A stretch of 13,222 nucleotides of DNA from Nitratifractor sp. GTDB taxonomy: Bacteria; Campylobacterota; Campylobacteria; Campylobacterales; Sulfurovaceae. Under the pieces are notes generated by a model. It was given only the letters and a program-made list of their open reading frames with translations. It did no database searches and had not been told where the DNA came from. This document shows positions 12,584 through 13,222 of the stretch, piece by piece (the first letter of the stretch is position 1; each line of letters begins with the position of its first letter). A program made the translations under genes and the position numbers. The stretch lies in the NCBI GenBank assembly GCA_015490055.1, contig WFYP01000166.1, forward strand, positions 1-13,222. Direction: 5' to 3'.

Positions 12584-13222
12584 ATGAAAGCTATTATAAA
12601 GAGTTTATTAATTGTAGCAACTGCACTGTTTGTTGTTGGTTGTGGTGGAGGTGGTGTTCCTGGTGGATATAGTGGTGGAGACAAAAATTCACTTTTCCCA
12701 AGTAATAGCCATTTAGCATCTCCTACAAATAATAATGCACTATCTGTTATTGATATGCTATTATCTTATAATCTTGATAATAATACACCATCGCTTAGAG
12801 TGGTTTCGGCTAACAGTACAGTAAAGAAAAGAAATAGTTCATTAGCTACATTTACAATATCTCAATTAAAGTTGGTTAAATCAAAGATTGAGAATAAAAA
12901 TATGAAAGCTATGAAGGTAATCAAGGATAATGGAGAGTGTAGTAATGGTGGTAGATACTATAAAAATGGAGAGATAACAAAAGCAAATGGTGGTGAAGTT
13001 GAGTATGAATATAGAAAATGTAAAACAGATGATGGAGATATTTACGATGGTATTATGAATGTAAAAGCTAGCAATTATGATTATGATAAAGAAGAATTTA
13101 CCAATATAGATATAAAATATAGTACAGATTTTAGTGTAGAAGATGATAGTGGTAGATATACAATTTTAAAGGGTAGTACAATATCAACAAAACTACTTGA
13201 TGATGGGCGAATAGAGGTAAAA
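12584..13222 (+). CDS. putative lipoprotein of unknown function (runs off right edge)
   Basis: I do not recognise this gene; 213 codons are visible with no stop before the edge. ATG 12584 has AAAGGAG 6 nt upstream. The N-terminus is a lipoprotein signal: Lys2 and Lys6, a hydrophobic core SLLIVATALF (7-16) and lipobox VVGC with Cys20, so the protein should be lipidated and membrane-anchored facing the periplasm or cell surface. A glycine-rich linker (GGGGVPGGYSGG, 21-32) and an Asn/Ser-rich stretch follow, then a Lys-rich segment (95-115). After that comes a region of short alternating polar strands (140-213) that looks beta-rich, with two cysteines (119, 146) that could form a disulfide. No known domain is apparent, and it stands outside any operon seen here. 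Confidence 0.8.
   Translation, partial: MKAIIKSLLIVATALFVVGCGGGGVPGGYSGGDKNSLFPSNSHLASPTNNNALSVIDMLLSYNLDNNTPSLRVVSANSTVKKRNSSLATFTISQLKLVKSKIENKNMKAMKVIKDNGECSNGGRYYKNGEITKANGGEVEYEYRKCKTDDGDIYDGIMNVKASNYDYDKEEFTNIDIKYSTDFSVEDDSGRYTILKGSTISTKLLDDGRIEVK

Noticed and set aside
1..13222. tRNA, rRNA or integrase/attachment sites
   Set aside because: No stretch with tRNA-like arms, rRNA conserved words or integrase motifs was seen on either strand.

Overview
The window looks like a chromosomal segment of a Campylobacterota (epsilonproteobacterial) genome. The DNA is A/T-rich, and the genes present fit that phylum: a cbb3-oxidase assembly pair (CcoI and CcoS), a stand-alone GTP cyclohydrolase II, and the run fabD - mtnN - PP-loop tRNA-thiolation ATPase, an order I recall from Campylobacter jejuni. 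Genus cannot be fixed from what is visible.

Layout. (1) Positions 1-252, minus strand: the N-terminus of an AAA-family ATPase that runs off the left edge. (2) 372-4619, minus strand: a probable operon ccoI - ccoS - DEDDh exonuclease - hisH, with a hairpin repeat between ccoI and ccoS. (3) 4620-4825: a divergent control region with a second hairpin repeat and a clear -10 box for ribA. (4) 4826-7652, plus strand: ribA - rsmG - PP0621-like zinc-ribbon protein - unknown beta/alpha protein - fabD. The first four are tightly packed or overlapping; a third hairpin repeat precedes fabD. (5) 7653-7943: the most structured intergenic region of the window. It holds two copies of a palindrome TATTCAC-N15-GTGAATA, each spanning a -10-like box, and between them a possible 25-codon cationic small ORF whose start region can be masked by an 11-bp inverted repeat. 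(6) 7944-10573, plus strand: mtnN, a TtcA-like PP-loop ATPase and a Cof-type HAD phosphatase. (7) 10574-10786: a convergent gap filled by a 35-nt inverted repeat. (8) 10787-12481, minus strand: polX with an intact polymerase site but a badly eroded PHP exonuclease site, and a possible leaderless start. (9) 12584 to the right edge, plus strand: the start of a lipoprotein gene.

The genes are mostly housekeeping: histidine and riboflavin synthesis, fatty-acid initiation, ribosome and tRNA modification, SAM by-product recycling with a probable menaquinone role, and respiratory oxidase assembly. The unusual content lies between them. At least five kinds of short dispersed repeat are visible: hairpins flanked by AGCTTTA-like heptamers (4 copies), degenerate heptamer tracts abutting stop codons (3 more), GTAG-headed REP-like palindromes (3 copies, each downstream of a stop codon), an ATTCCC-N8-GGGAAT hairpin, and a CGTCATTCTGAGC-type inverted repeat. 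Repeat sequence forms the stop codons of ccoI and of the unknown gene before fabD, and may form the annotated start of rsmG.
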